Of a DNA stretch of 64,000 nucleotides, positions 38,141 through 49,734 are shown one piece after another. The position numbers and the translations under genes are program-made. This DNA is from Centropus unirufus. Lineage: Eukaryota > Chordata > Aves > Cuculiformes > Centropidae. The stretch spans positions 453,484 through 517,483 of the forward strand of contig VYZI01000259.1 in NCBI GenBank assembly GCA_013397695.1, read 5' to 3'. Each line of letters starts with the position of its first letter. The first letter of the stretch is position 1. The notes beneath the pieces were generated by a model that worked only from the letters and a program-made list of their open reading frames with translations, was not told the DNA's origin and searched no databases.

Positions 38141-40419
38141 AGGGAGGTAGCCAAGCTGGAGTCTTGCTCTATTGCTGCATCGATCATATGGAACACTTTG
38201 CTCTCCTCTCCCCTGGCTGTACCGCCCTGCATGTCCAGGCAGCACCTGAATGTATTCCCAGCTGCCCCATGCAGCAAGGATTTGATCAGATTTTGGGAGT
38301 ATGAAGTCCCAATTTGAGGATTGCACTGGATATATTTCTCCAGTCTCCCGTAATAGCTATCCCCATGGAAATGCTGCATTACCATTGAGTTTTCTGTGCA
38401 AATTATAAGCCGCATTTAAATCCCAAGTCAGCTTTTTGGAGTTCTCTGGGTTTTGGGGTTTTATATGAAGGCATTACGTGCCACCTTGAAGTGGGTTTTT
38501 GTGAGCTTCTTTGTCTGCTGCCTCTGAGTAGGTGTGTGTGTGTATCAATGGTGGATGACATCAGGCTATTGAAAAGTTAATGACATCTTTTCAAAGAAAA
38601 CCTCCATCTGGGTAACAGCACACATTGTTTTCCTTAAAAATGAAACTTGAAACTTTAAATGGTGAGTTCATCTCTAAAAGCTGTTGAATCCAGTGTCTGG
38701 CCAACTGCAGTTTAAAGCCCAGCTCTGGAAGCCTTCCACACAATCTGTCATTCAGTCAGCTTCCTTGTTTTGCTTGGATTTGACGTCAGGTTTGTGTTTA
38801 TAACATTGCTCCTGATTGACAAGGGTGTTATTTTATATATGACTCTCAATTCACATGTAAGAGGACTTCAAGCCCTTTTCTCCTTCTAGGAAAATTCTCC
38901 TCACTGTTAAACAACCCTATATATTCTATGAAAATGGAGCATCAAAATGGTGCCAAAACAGCTTTCCTAGTCTCGTTGAGGACATGTGTCATACAAGGTA
39001 CCAGGTCATTGCTCTGGGGAAAAGGATACCCAGGGGAAGACCTGGTCTCCACTCGCCAGCCCTGCACATTTAGCATCGACTCCATGCCCATCTCCCAATT
39101 CCTGTGATTATACAAAACGTTGGAGCATTCTGGCTCTGAAAAGCAACCTCAGTAATCTCATCTGGCAGGATTTTCTCCTGGCTTCTTCTCCCTAAGAAGG
39201 ATTTTTGGTTCCTTCCATCTTCTCAGAGAACTAAAACCTGCCTTCACCTTCACTGCTGCTCGGAGCTTTCTTTGAGATATTCAATGGCCCCAGGCAGGTC
39301 CTCAGCTGCCACCACAGGGTTTGGATCGAATAAAGGTGACTTAGATGAACTTTGTGACTTCTCACCCATTAACTTCACCCAAACCAACCCTTTCTGGAAA
39401 GCTTTTGTTGCTCAGTTTTGTTTTGGAAGAAAAATCCATTCTCTCTGATTCATCCAATTTTTCGTCTCTTCTTCCAGTTGCTGGGTAGAACAGGGATACC
39501 ATCACTTTGTGAGACATCTCCAGTGACTCAAGGAAAACTTTTTCTTTTTTGGAGATTTCTCAAGGACAAGAGGAGGTCCCTCATTGTCTCTAGCTCTGGG
39601 TCAGCATCTCTGCAGCTGAAGAGACCTACCAAGTGCAGTCAGCCCTTGAAAGATCCAAGCTCGCTTGTTGGCAGATATCCTCCTGCAAAAGGATTTGGGG
39701 TTTGTCTCATCCCAGACCCCCATGCCTGGCATGAAGAACATCGTCTTACCAGCCTAACATGCATGCTGTGCTGCAACCAGGGACACAGAAGGAAACGGGT
39801 CAATGGGTTTGCCAATTAAAATTTCAGGAAACTTCATCCTCCCCAATGATGCCAGCTGATAAGGCACAATTAAAAATTAAAGGTAACAAAGATTTCACAT
39901 TCTCATGGTTGAACCCTTCTTGGCTTCCCTGAGGATCCTCTTATCATATTATTCTGTGCGCTGAGATAGAAGAGAAAGAGCCCTGGGTGTCTGGAGGGGC
40001 TGGGTTGGAGCCCCCCACTGTGAGGTGGCCCTGGGGAAGCTCAGGACACTTTGCAGAGCATGATCTACTCTAAACTTCCACTGTGTGCCCATTTTGGGTG
40101 AAGTGCAGAGAGCAGTGATGGGAGGTAACCCCATAATCATCTACAGAAGATGACTCTTCCGATAAGCAGATACATTGGCTGAGCAAGCAAATGGGGCTGT
40201 TAATCATAATTGTATTTTGAAGCACTTGAAAACAAGTGCTTGAGCAATCCAAGATGCAGAGAGGAAAAGATAAAGCAGCCACGAAAGGAGGCACTGCTCG
40301 GGCAGGATAGCTGCCATGGCTGGATGCCCACTCCGCTTCCCACCACCATCGCAGAGGAAGATGCTCCCAGCCTGCCTCGCCATCCTCCCCGAGATAATGC
40401 CATTCAATTTACTTTTACG
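38141..40419. other. Unique non-coding DNA with a full CRE
   Basis: No exon or repeat is recognisable. The region 38560-38900 is AT-rich and enhancer-like and contains the TGACGTCA palindrome listed separately. A (GT)6 run lies at 38532-38543. Confidence 0.5.
38781..38788. promoter_or_regulatory. Full cAMP-response element palindrome
   Basis: TGACGTCA is the complete CREB/ATF palindrome. It sits in AT-rich, CpG-poor sequence, where a CpG-containing word is retained less often by chance. No TATA box or transcription start could be linked to it, so use by CREB is inference. Confidence 0.35.
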
Positions 40420-40640
40420 TTACAGACATCAGAGCATCAATCAGGCAGTTGTAAATTGGTAAAGCTGCTATTCATTTTGCCTGTAAATCAGGAGTGTGTG
40501 GCACGACTGAAGTTATGCTTTTCATGTATATATAAAATTAAATTCAAACCCATTGGCAGCATCGTTAATATGCTGCATTAAAGACAGCTGCCTGGGTTGA
40601 CTAAACCCTGAAAATAAATGAATAAATATTGTCACAAGGT
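40420..40640. other. Possible conserved non-coding element
   Basis: AT-rich sequence with GTAAATTGGTAAAG, CCTGTAAATCAGG and TTAATATGCTGCATTAAA words, low complexity apart from a short TATATAAAATTAAATT run, and almost no CpG. No repeat family matches and no coding frame is convincing. The call rests on texture only. Confidence 0.25.
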
Positions 40641-43600
40641 TTCAGCATCGATGCTCCACTGAAGCCAGTGCAGGTACAATAATTTACATCAGTTATAGCT
40701 TTTTCAGGTGCTGAGGGACACATACGTTACGTTGCCTAGTGTCTGCTGTTCATTTGCTACTCTGCCCAAGAGACCCCTTGAAATGATATTCTCTTCATTA
40801 CTATGCTAGTTGTTAATGGGTCTGATCATGTTGGGATTAGCTAGGTATGGATTGTCATCAGGATCCCAATGTATGAAGAGTTCCCAAAAATATCGAGCCA
40901 GGTAGATCCCCACCTGCAGCTCCCATCTCCCAGCTGAGGACCTGACACTCACGCCCAGGGCTGTAGCCTGAGCTGCAGGGTGGCAAAATCAGAAGAGCAA
41001 AACCGACAGCTTTGCAGAAAATTTAGAGCAATGGGGCTGTAAGTAGATTATTCTTGTGTTTTTACAATGTCTTTGGCCATTCTTGGTGGTGGAAAGAGCT
41101 GACCCACCTCCACCCTTCCGAAGCAATTCACAAGAAGGAGCTCATCAAAGATCCATGTGGCATAATTGCTTGCTGGGGTAAATGGTGATTGCAAGAGAGT
41201 GATGAGGGCAACTTGGAACTGGTACAGATGAGTTTGGTTTGATCAGCATGGCCAGAGCTGGTGTTAGGAACCAAATGGATTCTGCAAGGTCGCTGAGGAG
41301 GAGATGTCTGGATCCTGAGACTGGTTGGTGGGAAGAATAGATGTTGGACTAGCTGGAAAAAAACTGCTGATCAAAGAGTCTTTCAACAGCTTGGTCAAGA
41401 TAAAAAAACTCACTCCATGTGTGCATGCACACGGGTGCAGAAGGTTATTCAATAGTCCACTTGTTTCCCTTAAGCTGTGCTACTCAAACCAACAGTATTT
41501 AGGAGAGTGGTACAGGCCACAAGTCCTCTGGGTGCTGCCACCCACCATTCTGCAAGTCCAAAGCACCGCTGAAGAAAACCTGGCGATACACCACAGAGCC
41601 ACGGTGCCCTTGCAGGAGGGTGTCAATGTCCATGAGGCTGGGTGGACATATCCAGCCCCATATACAAGAGCCCTTTTCTGAGCCTGCGAGCTTCCTCTGT
41701 AGCAAAGTCGCACCTTCATGGCAAGCTTCTGAAAAGCCTTTGTTGGGCCAGCCCACACAAAAAATAAGAAATAGAGAGGTAGGATGGTAAATGAATCTTT
41801 AGATGTCCACAGCATCCAGATCTGAGCTCATCCTTAAAACTCCCGTGCTGTTCTGCAGGAGAAAAAGGCATTTTTAGAGCATGATTCATTGACCTATTTT
41901 AGACAGCTCCATACGGACAAGATGAATCACCCTCTTGGGTGCCTACTTCTCTCCATTCATGGGAAGTTTGGATGACTAGTGCAAAGGCATCTACACTGTA
42001 AACCACTAAAGGGAGGTGTGATGAGTGTTGCATGTAGGGTCCCTCGGTGCCCTCATGGCAGAGGCAGGTTGGAGCAGCTCTAAAGTCTGCTGCAACCCCA
42101 TCTCAGCTGCGAAAAGGGGTGCAAATAGCTTCCCCTCTCCTGCATGTCTACCCCAATCTTCAGTCCAGGGGTGAACTGGGAGGTCCCTGTCTATGCTGCT
42201 GCCAGCACAGGTGCCTGCCGTGTGTTTCAGTGTCTGAGTGCTCTTGCAAGACATAAGACTTGTCCAGGAGACCTCCCTCTCTCTTGGTGCTGCCATGTGA
42301 ATTTGCAAAAAGTGAGCTTGCAATTGAATGCCAACAGCTTTTCTGGCGAGTTCTTCCTGCTTGGTACATCTGGCCAGGTTGGAGAGGTCACAAAAACAAC
42401 TCTTCATTGGGCATTTTGGCACTTGCAGCCCCCGCCAACGAACAGAATGAAAGCAGAAGAGGTATTTATAAACAGAGCTGTGCGAGCACTCATATTAAGC
42501 TCCAGGTTTCCAAACTCCCTCCTCCAAGGTTGGGTTCAAGTCTTGTCTGAACGTTCCTATTAATCAAACTCTACTTGCACACATAACACCTACCACCTTC
42601 CCCAGGAGAAACATGAATTCATTAGCAGGAAATGTTAACAACTGAGGGAGTATTGTTTTCTGCCTTTAATAGCAACCAAACCAGAAAATAATGGAGATGT
42701 TAGAATTTAGCCCTGGCGCAGGGATTATAGCTTCAGCTCTCCTTGTGCCTGTGAAGTCCTTCCTGCACAACCCTATCATCCAGCCACTTGCCCAGCAGGA
42801 TTCCTTTTACTTTTCCTTTTAAATAATAACCTTTGCAATATCTCCCCTGGTTGGCAGGTCGGGAAAGCTTTGTCACGGCAGCTTTCCTGCTGCTACAGCC
42901 TGGGCACAAGAAAAAGTCAGGAAATTGTTCTTAGAGGCTGGTTTTGATGGACAACATATCCTGGACATGGATTTATTTAGGCAGCTGGTCGCTGGAGCTC
43001 AGCTGTCCTTCTGTCATTGCCGTTTCATGCCACAGGGGTCAATCAGGAAGGAAAAGCACTTGCATTTTTAATTTGCCAGAGATTCATGCAGACATCAGAA
43101 CCCGATTGCAGTACCAAGCGCACACAGCTCAGCATGGGGAAATGTGCTCACCCACGCTCTGGGGTTGGGGAAAGGTTTGTTTGGTGCCATGGCTGGGGCA
43201 CATTATGGCAGGAGGGAGCGCTCCCTTTGCTTTGGAACATGATTTCATCAGCACCAGCACTGAACATACACCCTGCCCTCTGGGTCTCAGCTGGTCGACA
43301 CCAAGGGCTTGAGAGCTGCCCTGCCTCCTGCCCTTGGAGGAGCACTGGGACAATGCAGATCCACTCGTAATGAAGTTACGGGGTTGAACCAACGCAACAG
43401 GTTTCATTCTCAAGAGCAAAGTAATGAAGAAGGCAGAAGATCAAGAATCCACCCAAACAATGCCAACCCAATCCCAACTGAGGCTTCCAGCCATTGCAGC
43501 TGGGTGAATCTGGCTTCAGAGCCACAAGCTGATGACTTGCCTGTGCTCAGGCTCTTTGCAGTTGTTGGTAGAGGGGAAATCATTATCCAGAGTTAATTTA

Positions 43601-43705
43601 AGGCAATTTCTTTTTTCCTCAAATCTGGGAACATTGCAGATATGCATCTGACTTGTCTAGGCTGGTTCCACCTCTACCCCTCCTGTGATGAGGTGCACAG
43701 AAGCT
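40641..43705. other. Unique non-coding DNA, no gene seen
   Basis: Frames of 85-139 codons overlap on both strands around 41300-42560 without any recognisable domain. No interspersed repeat was identified. Nothing else can be supported. Confidence 0.55.
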
Positions 43706-43804
43706 GCTAGGGGCAGCTAATAAGCAACTGATTTAGAAATTAGCATAATGTGAATAAGAGAAATGTGAGTGTCCTCATCCCAGATAAGGGGAAAAAAACC
43801 AACA
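43706..43804 (+). repeat. Dispersed direct repeat, copy A
   Basis: This stretch begins GCTAGGGGCAGCTAATAAG and shares GATTTAGAAATTAGCATAAT and GAGTGTCCTCAT with the sequence at 45331-45434, in the same order and orientation. A has about ten extra bases after TAATGTGAA, and lacks about eleven that copy B has before the final CAGA. It does not look like CR1 or any repeat I know. Confidence 0.85.
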
Positions 43805-44746
43805 ACTTAGTATTACATGTCATGATGGTGATTATATGACCATGGGGTCATTACCATGCATGTGAGCAGGAGAATTGCTGCACCCGCCTCAGCCCTCAAG
43901 CTTCCACCAAGCCCTAAAGCTGGTAACCAGCCCAAGAGTTAACCAGGATGAAGTAAAAATTAATTCCCTTATTTGATGTGATTATAAAGCAAATATTGAG
44001 CCCGTGAAAGAAATGAAAGTGACAAGTCGCTTTGCTGCTTGAGTTGAAGTAGTAACACATAATACAGGGCTGCCAGTGGATGTGTTGCATGAGGCTGCTC
44101 ACAGGCATTAAGCTGGGAAATTGGTGGCAGTAGACATTAGCTCAGTCATATTTCATTATGTGGATTTCACCAAGATGGGGCTTTTTTCTGTCTTTCATTA
44201 TCAAACCCCTGTGAAATGTGGCAGATGATTACGATGAGCTCTGTGTGGCCAAGCAGGATGGATCCACCCTGGAAATACGTGCCCAGGGGTGTCCCAAGGC
44301 AAGGGACAACTGGACATTTCTGGCTGCTCTCTGTGAGGCAAGGCACCTGCAAACTCACTGCCAGCTTGGCTTTTATGGATGTATCTTTTTTCCCAAGAAT
44401 GGCAAGAACTGGAAAAGTTGTATGTTATCTGATTCTCACTTGCTCATGCTGAGACTTTTTGTTCAGAACCCTTTGGTTTTCTCCTGTGGACACCTTGCCT
44501 TTTTTTTTTTCCTCCCTTTCTCAAGCCGATTTGCTTTGGCTGCTCACCCAATCCTTTTTGCCTTCTCATCTCACAAAAAAATTAGGTGGAAATATTAATC
44601 ACATTCTTCAGAGGTTTTGCACAATACAGAATTGAGAAAAAAATGGGGAAAAACAAGTCAGATTCTTCCACCTTACCTACTATTCCCTTCACAGTACCTC
44701 AGTTTGGAAAAACTTTTAAATCCCATAGGATAATTACTAACTTAGT
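43805..44746. other. Unique non-coding DNA between repeat copies
   Basis: The segment contains a poly-T tract near 44500-44511 and a 126-codon chance frame at 44218-44598. No gene was recognised. Confidence 0.55.
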
Positions 44747-45258
44747 ATCATAGAGTCATGAAGGTTGGATAATACCTCTAAGATCATCCAGTACAAACCA
44801 TACTGTGTCATCTAAACGATGTCTCTAAGGGCCACGTCTACACATTTTTTGAACACTGCCAGTGATGATGATTCCACTACAATCCTGGGCAGCATCTGCC
44901 AGTGCTTCACCACTATTTTCAGCAAAGAAATTGTTCCTGATCTCCAATCCAAACCTCCCCAGGAGCAACTTGAGGCCATTTTCCCCCACCCTATCACTTG
45001 TTACTTAGGAGGAGAGACCAGCGCCCAACTCGCTATGACCTCCTTTCAGGGAACTGCTGAGAGTGAAGAGGTCTCCCCTCAGCCTTCTCTTCCTCAGACT
45101 AAACACCACCAATTCCCTCAGCTTTTCCTCATAGGACCTGTGTTCCAGATCCCTCACCAGCTTTGTTGTCCTCCTTTGGATGTGCTCCAGCCCCTCAGTG
45201 TCTTTCCTTGTAGAGAGGGGCTCAAAACTGAACCGATGCGTGTCCAGTTTGCAGATAC
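44747..45258 (-). mobile_element. CR1 LINE fragment with ORF2 remnant
   Basis: The left end ATCATAGAGTCATGAAGGTT is the reversed CR1 3' tail, followed by the wording for 'acatttttgaacactgccag' and the inverted ORF2 end. This is the longest recognisable CR1 copy in the window, about 510 bp, on the minus strand. Its 3' portion is of the same type as the copies at 4164, 33918, 61745 and 62774. The right (5') boundary is estimated from where the match to the CR1 protein and 'ggggctcaaaactg' stops. Confidence 0.95.
44812..45240 (-). pseudogene. CR1 ORF2 C-terminal pseudogene
   Basis: Read on the minus strand, the fragment encodes the region downstream of the reverse-transcriptase core, with LEHIQRR, KLVRDLEHRSYEEKLREL and FSLRKRRLRGDLF in order. 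The frame meets a TAA at 45005-45007. The C-terminal words VVESSSLAVFKK and VDVALRDIV then continue in another frame down to a stop near 44812. The change of frame and the in-frame stop show that it is dead. The endonuclease and reverse-transcriptase catalytic parts are missing. Confidence 0.88.
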
Positions 45259-45330
45259 CCACTGCTGCTGCCCTCCTTGACATCACACAGAGCTACCCTC
45301 TCCATCTCTTTGAAAATCTTCCAAATTAAA

Positions 45331-45434
45331 GCTAGGGGCAGCTAATAAGAAGCTGATTTAGAAATTAGCATAATGTGAAAGAGTGTCCTCATTCCAAATT
45401 TATCCCAGACAAGGGGGGAGGGGGGGAAGAAAAC
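45331..45434 (+). repeat. Dispersed direct repeat, copy B
   Basis: It aligns with copy A at 43706-43804 over about 95 bases with a few substitutions and two gaps, ending in a G-rich run (AAGGGGGGAGGGGGGGAAG) where copy A has AAGGGGAAAAAAACC. It starts about 70 bases beyond the CR1 copy at 44747-45258. The CR1 element and about 940 bases of unique sequence lie between the two copies, so they are not simple target-site duplications. Confidence 0.85.
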
Positions 45435-46850
45435 CAGTTTTAATTCCAATAAGATTAATTTTACATTTTAATTAGAGAGATGAAGGTAAAAAGATGGAGT
45501 GAATACAGGGTAAGTTGGTAGCCTATAAAACCTCATGGCAATTTGGCTCAAAGAATTTTACCCTTTTTGTCAGCAGCTATGGGAATGCATTCAAAAGGAG
45601 CGAATCCAGTACCTGCTCAAGTGTCATACACGTGTGCCGTGCTTCCAGCTGCCCATGGGTACATTTTTAAAGAGAAAAACATGCCCTAGCAGAGTGACTT
45701 CAGCAACCTCGGAGCAAGCCCACACAGGCATAGTTTGCTCAGCTCCTCCAAGATGAGTAAAGCCAGTTTTGCAAAAAGATGGGAAAGGAAATCCCAGGAA
45801 ATCATGCAACTATGCCTTCAATTGCAAACACCTCATGGGCAAGAGCAGTATTTTTGGGGTGCGCTCTTATCCGTGACTCCAGTGCTTGTGGGCTGTGCAG
45901 CAGAAAGCTATCACCCTCAGCAAGTGGATACTTCTTCACCTTGAATTCATTCGCATTAATTTCTAATACATTTTTATTTTTTCTTAAAGCAAGCACTTTA
46001 TTTGGAGGGATGATCAAGGCTAACTGTTTAAAAAGGATTGTTAGTAATTTCTTCCTGTAAATGATCACAAATAATATAGATTGGAAGATGATTATTTGAG
46101 TTAAAGTAGCAATTATACCTCTATTGGAATACAATTGCTCAATTACTGTTTCTCCTCATTCCACTGCATTCTATAAAAGCAATTCCTGTCCTTTTCACAC
46201 AATTAAAGTTCTTTATGATTTGCAATAGCGAGAACTAGCTATTTTTTTTAACTGCCATTTTAAGGCAAAGTTCAGCTCAGGTCCTTAATTTTAACTGCTG
46301 TTGCCTTCTTGTCAATGTGCTTAGTTAATGGGTAGGGAATCCCTGATGCGCTCACATTTCACAATTAATACTGTAATGTCAAAAGGAGGTTGCCCATAGC
46401 AACCTTTTCATTTCCTTCAGTGCTTTTACATGGGTTAATGATGAAGTATTGTCAAGGTGTGTGTAGGATGCAAAGATCAGTGTGTTACAATACAGCATAA
46501 TTCCAAATAATTTCTTCTTTTTAAAATGGCACCTAACATTGCATCTGAAGAAGGAAATGATGAGGCTGCTTGGTAGATTCCTGACCTCCAGGCTCCTTGG
46601 TTTTCTTTATTTATGTCTATGCCTTACAAAGGGCTCCTCAGTAGCAGATGACAAACCACTGATTAGTCTGAAGGAGGACTGATTTCAAAACCCTCTTGAA
46701 CGGGAACCCTAGAAAATAACCAGCAGAATATTACAGCTATGATCAGCTCCCTGGAAATGTGCTCCACTACTAAATATTTATGCTGAACAACCAACCCCAT
46801 TGGCTTGAAGGAAGAATAAAGGTCAAGAGGTCTTTCCTTCCTGGAACCAA
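45435..46850. other. Unique non-coding DNA, AT-rich, enhancer-like
   Basis: The interval 45950-46420 is AT-rich with hardly any CpG and has GTAGCAATTATACC, CAATTACTG and TTAATTTTAACTG words. It carries no repeat family and no coding frame, a texture seen in conserved non-coding elements. The remainder is ordinary unique sequence. Confidence 0.4.
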
Positions 46851-46955
46851 GGAGGTGCCCAGGCTTTTCCAGGAGGTGCCCAGGCTTTTCCAGGAGGTGC
46901 CCAGGCTTTTCCAGGAGGTGCCCAGGCTTTTCCAGGAGGTGCCCAGGCTTTTCCA
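46851..46955. repeat. Minisatellite, 21 bp x 5, perfect
   Basis: Five identical copies of GGAGGTGCCCAGGCTTTTCC plus A stand end to end with no mismatch. A partial sixth unit begins GGCAGCTG and diverges at once. Because the unit is a multiple of three, frames on both strands stay open and give repeated peptides, which is a trivial consequence of the repeat. The tract is a good candidate for a variable-number tandem repeat. Confidence 0.97.
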
Positions 46956-48023
46956 GGCAGCTGTGCAGAGTCTAGCTTGATAAGGCACCTCTTCATGCTG
47001 GACCAGCTGGTTTGCATGGTCAGGAACCACATAGGGGGGATGCTCTTCTGACCCACCATGCATCTTGCAACGATGCAGACAAGAGAAGGTCTGAGAAACT
47101 TTGTCTTTTTTCCACGATTGGTGGTGCTAAAAATCACTACCAGGTACCAAGATCAGGGAAAGGTGAGCAAAGCCCTGCATTGCATGAAGGATGACATTGA
47201 ACATGGGGTTAGTCAAGCCTTCAGGCGAGGAGGGTGTGTACAGAGACTTCCTTCAGATCATAAGAGGAACCAGAGCACTGATAGGGGAATCTGGAGAAAA
47301 GAATGTTGGCAGAAAAGCTCTGCAGCATTCAGATGAGGTGAAGTCCACACAAATGAAGCATCCATGGAAAAAGACCCCATGTGACTGCTTCCCCTGCCTG
47401 TGGGAACACAAGGGAAACTTTTCCTTTAATTAAAGTTACACCTGCTTTGAAGAGCTAACCTTCTTTTAATAAGCAAAACTCAGTGTCCTCTGCAGAAACC
47501 TTTGTGCAGGGCATTAATTAAACATGGCATCCTTTGACAATGCATCAAACTGGCAGCAGGAGGGAAAAATATGCCTTGACAAAGCCTGAAAAGACCAACT
47601 GTGAACCTAGATTCCCAATTGCCACAGCTTCCAGCACATTTTGTTTCTTTTTTTTTTTTTAAGTTCTGCTGAGATGTCATTTATAAGATAAACACATGAA
47701 ATGAAAAAAAAAAACAAAACTCCAACACAACCTGTGGCTGCTACTTAATTTTCTAGCAGCATGAACAAGACACCGATGACTGATTAGCCCTTGTTACATC
47801 TATCAGGGCTTCATCGAGTTGAAGGAGCAGCGTGGCCATGAGCTGACAACTCCTGACAAGGACTTGCCTTCACCATAAGCACGTGTGGGAGGGAAGAGAA
47901 GTGGCTTCAGCCTCCCAGGGGAGATGTAGCCGCACCAGTGTGGCAGACACATGAGAGCATTAATTCACTTCTGCAGGGCTGTCACATTCAGGTTCACTCA
48001 TGTTCCTTCAGGAAAGTCAAAGG
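46956..48023. other. Unique non-coding DNA, no gene seen
   Basis: It contains a T13 run at 47648-47660 and an A11 run at 47704-47714, about 45 bases apart. No gene or known repeat was recognised. Confidence 0.55.
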
Positions 48024-48378
48024 GCCATGGACAGGAACATCTTCCAGTGGATCAGAATCCTCAAAGCCCCATCCAACCGGGCCTTGAACTCCTCCTCAGA
48101 GAGGAGGTATCCACAGCTTCCCTGGGTAACCTGAGCCAGTGCCTCCCCACCCTCACAGTAAATAATTTCCACCTAGTATCTAACCAAAATCCCCTCTCTT
48201 TTAGTCAAAACCCATTCCCCCACACCCTATACCAGAATTCTCTAATCAAGGGCCTCTCCCTGGCTTTCCTGGAGACCCCTTTTCAGTACTGGAAGTCTGC
48301 CCTAAGGTCTCCAGGGAGATCTTATAGCAAACATCCTGGGTCCTCGTCATTAACAGGTCCAACTCTTTCCTTCAGCCC
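48024..48378 (-). mobile_element. CR1 LINE fragment lacking its 3' tail
   Basis: The block GCCATGGACAGGAACATCTT corresponds to the inverted CR1 3' untranslated region. The rest, including 'agccccatccaaccgggcct' and 'acctgagccagtgcctcccc', runs through the ORF2 end. The last bases of the element, with the ATTCTATGA tail, are not recognisable to the left of 48024, so the tail is deleted or too diverged. Belongs to the type at 25865 and 49735. Minus strand. Confidence 0.92.
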
Positions 48379-49734
48379 TAATAACAACAATATAAACATA
48401 TTAAGTGCCCAGCTTTCTGGAAACCAAAATTGAATTATTTTCATAAGCAACATAAACATCAGCCAGACAGAAAGGTGAAAAAAGACCCATCGATGCTAGA
48501 AGTTGTCAAAAAACACCAAACCTTTTAAAAAGTACAGAGGCTCTTTGAGTCAGCAAACCTTCAAACACTGGTTGCCATGCAACACCAGTAACATTAGATG
48601 ATGAACAGCTCAGCAAGCGCACCGAATGTGGTAAATACAGGGTTTCAGTATTTATGTATCACTATTTATTAAGGCATTTCTTTATGCTGTTGACAGTCCC
48701 TGATAAAACAAGGACAGAGATGCTATTAAAAATCAGATCTGTTCCTGCAAAGGAAGATTGATTTGGGCTGCACAGACATAGCATAAGCTATACGGTACAA
48801 CATACGGTCCCTATAGGACTTGAGGCTGCCAGAAAATGAGGAATTGTCCCAGCCAGCAGCCATCTGCCTGGAGTGAAATGTGTTTTCACAGGGTAAATAA
48901 TTAAGCTGAGATTCATCTTTCACATCACAAAATGTAGAGGGCAGATTTGAATGAATTTGTGTAGAAACGACAAAAATCCTCGGCTGGGGAGGGGGTGTGG
49001 GGAAACATCAGGTTCCTTATCAGCAGGCAGGTAAGTGGGTTTGGGGAGGGTGGTGCTTGTTTTGCTTCAAATTTTCAGGGCTTTTCCAGCAGTGAAGCTT
49101 TTCTGGGTTTAGTGAGGTTACCTGGGGGGCAGAAATAGGGCCTTTCTCAGCATTTAAAGGCATCCCTGAAGACAGCAGTTGCAGAAATGATGATTAGAAC
49201 ACAACAAGGTAACAGATTTTTGTGCCAAACTTACTTCCCCCAGTAATCCCAGTTTTAGAAACTGTAATTACAGAAACTCTCCTTTTTGTGAAATGAGAAA
49301 TTCTCATTAATCTGTGGTAGATCTGTCAAGAAAAGGGCATCATTAGGCTTTGCAAATCAGTAAAGATATGAAATTCTCGGGTTAAAAAAAGATGGTGATG
49401 GTTCTGGGGAGTTTGAATTCCTAAAGGCAGGAAACAGTATCCTCACAATACAATGCTTTGGGATACATTGACTGGAATTTTGTGCCTTGGAGAAAAAAAA
49501 TAATCCACCCTTATTGTGTGAGAAGGAAAATGAAGACAAGCTCCTAAAGACTTCGCTTTAATTATGAAGTAATGGGAGGGATTGAAAGAGTTCTCATATG
49601 GTGTGAGTGTATCTGCATTTGTAGAAAATCTGCACATACAGAGATAACAGCACAGTTTTACATTTGAGAGGCGACAGCATTCTATAAATATTGAAATATG
49701 ATGATGTTGAGCAACTTGTGCTGGCAAGTCCTGG
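48379..49734. other. Unique non-coding DNA, no gene seen
   Basis: No repeat, exon or RNA gene was recognised. Frames on both strands are short. Confidence 0.55.

Noticed and set aside
46780..47137. Repeat-peptide frames on both strands
   Set aside because: They come from the 21-bp minisatellite, whose unit is a multiple of three.
47641..47720. Poly-T and poly-A tracts as ends of a retrocopy
   Set aside because: No inserted gene-like sequence lies between or beside them; they are simple low-complexity runs.
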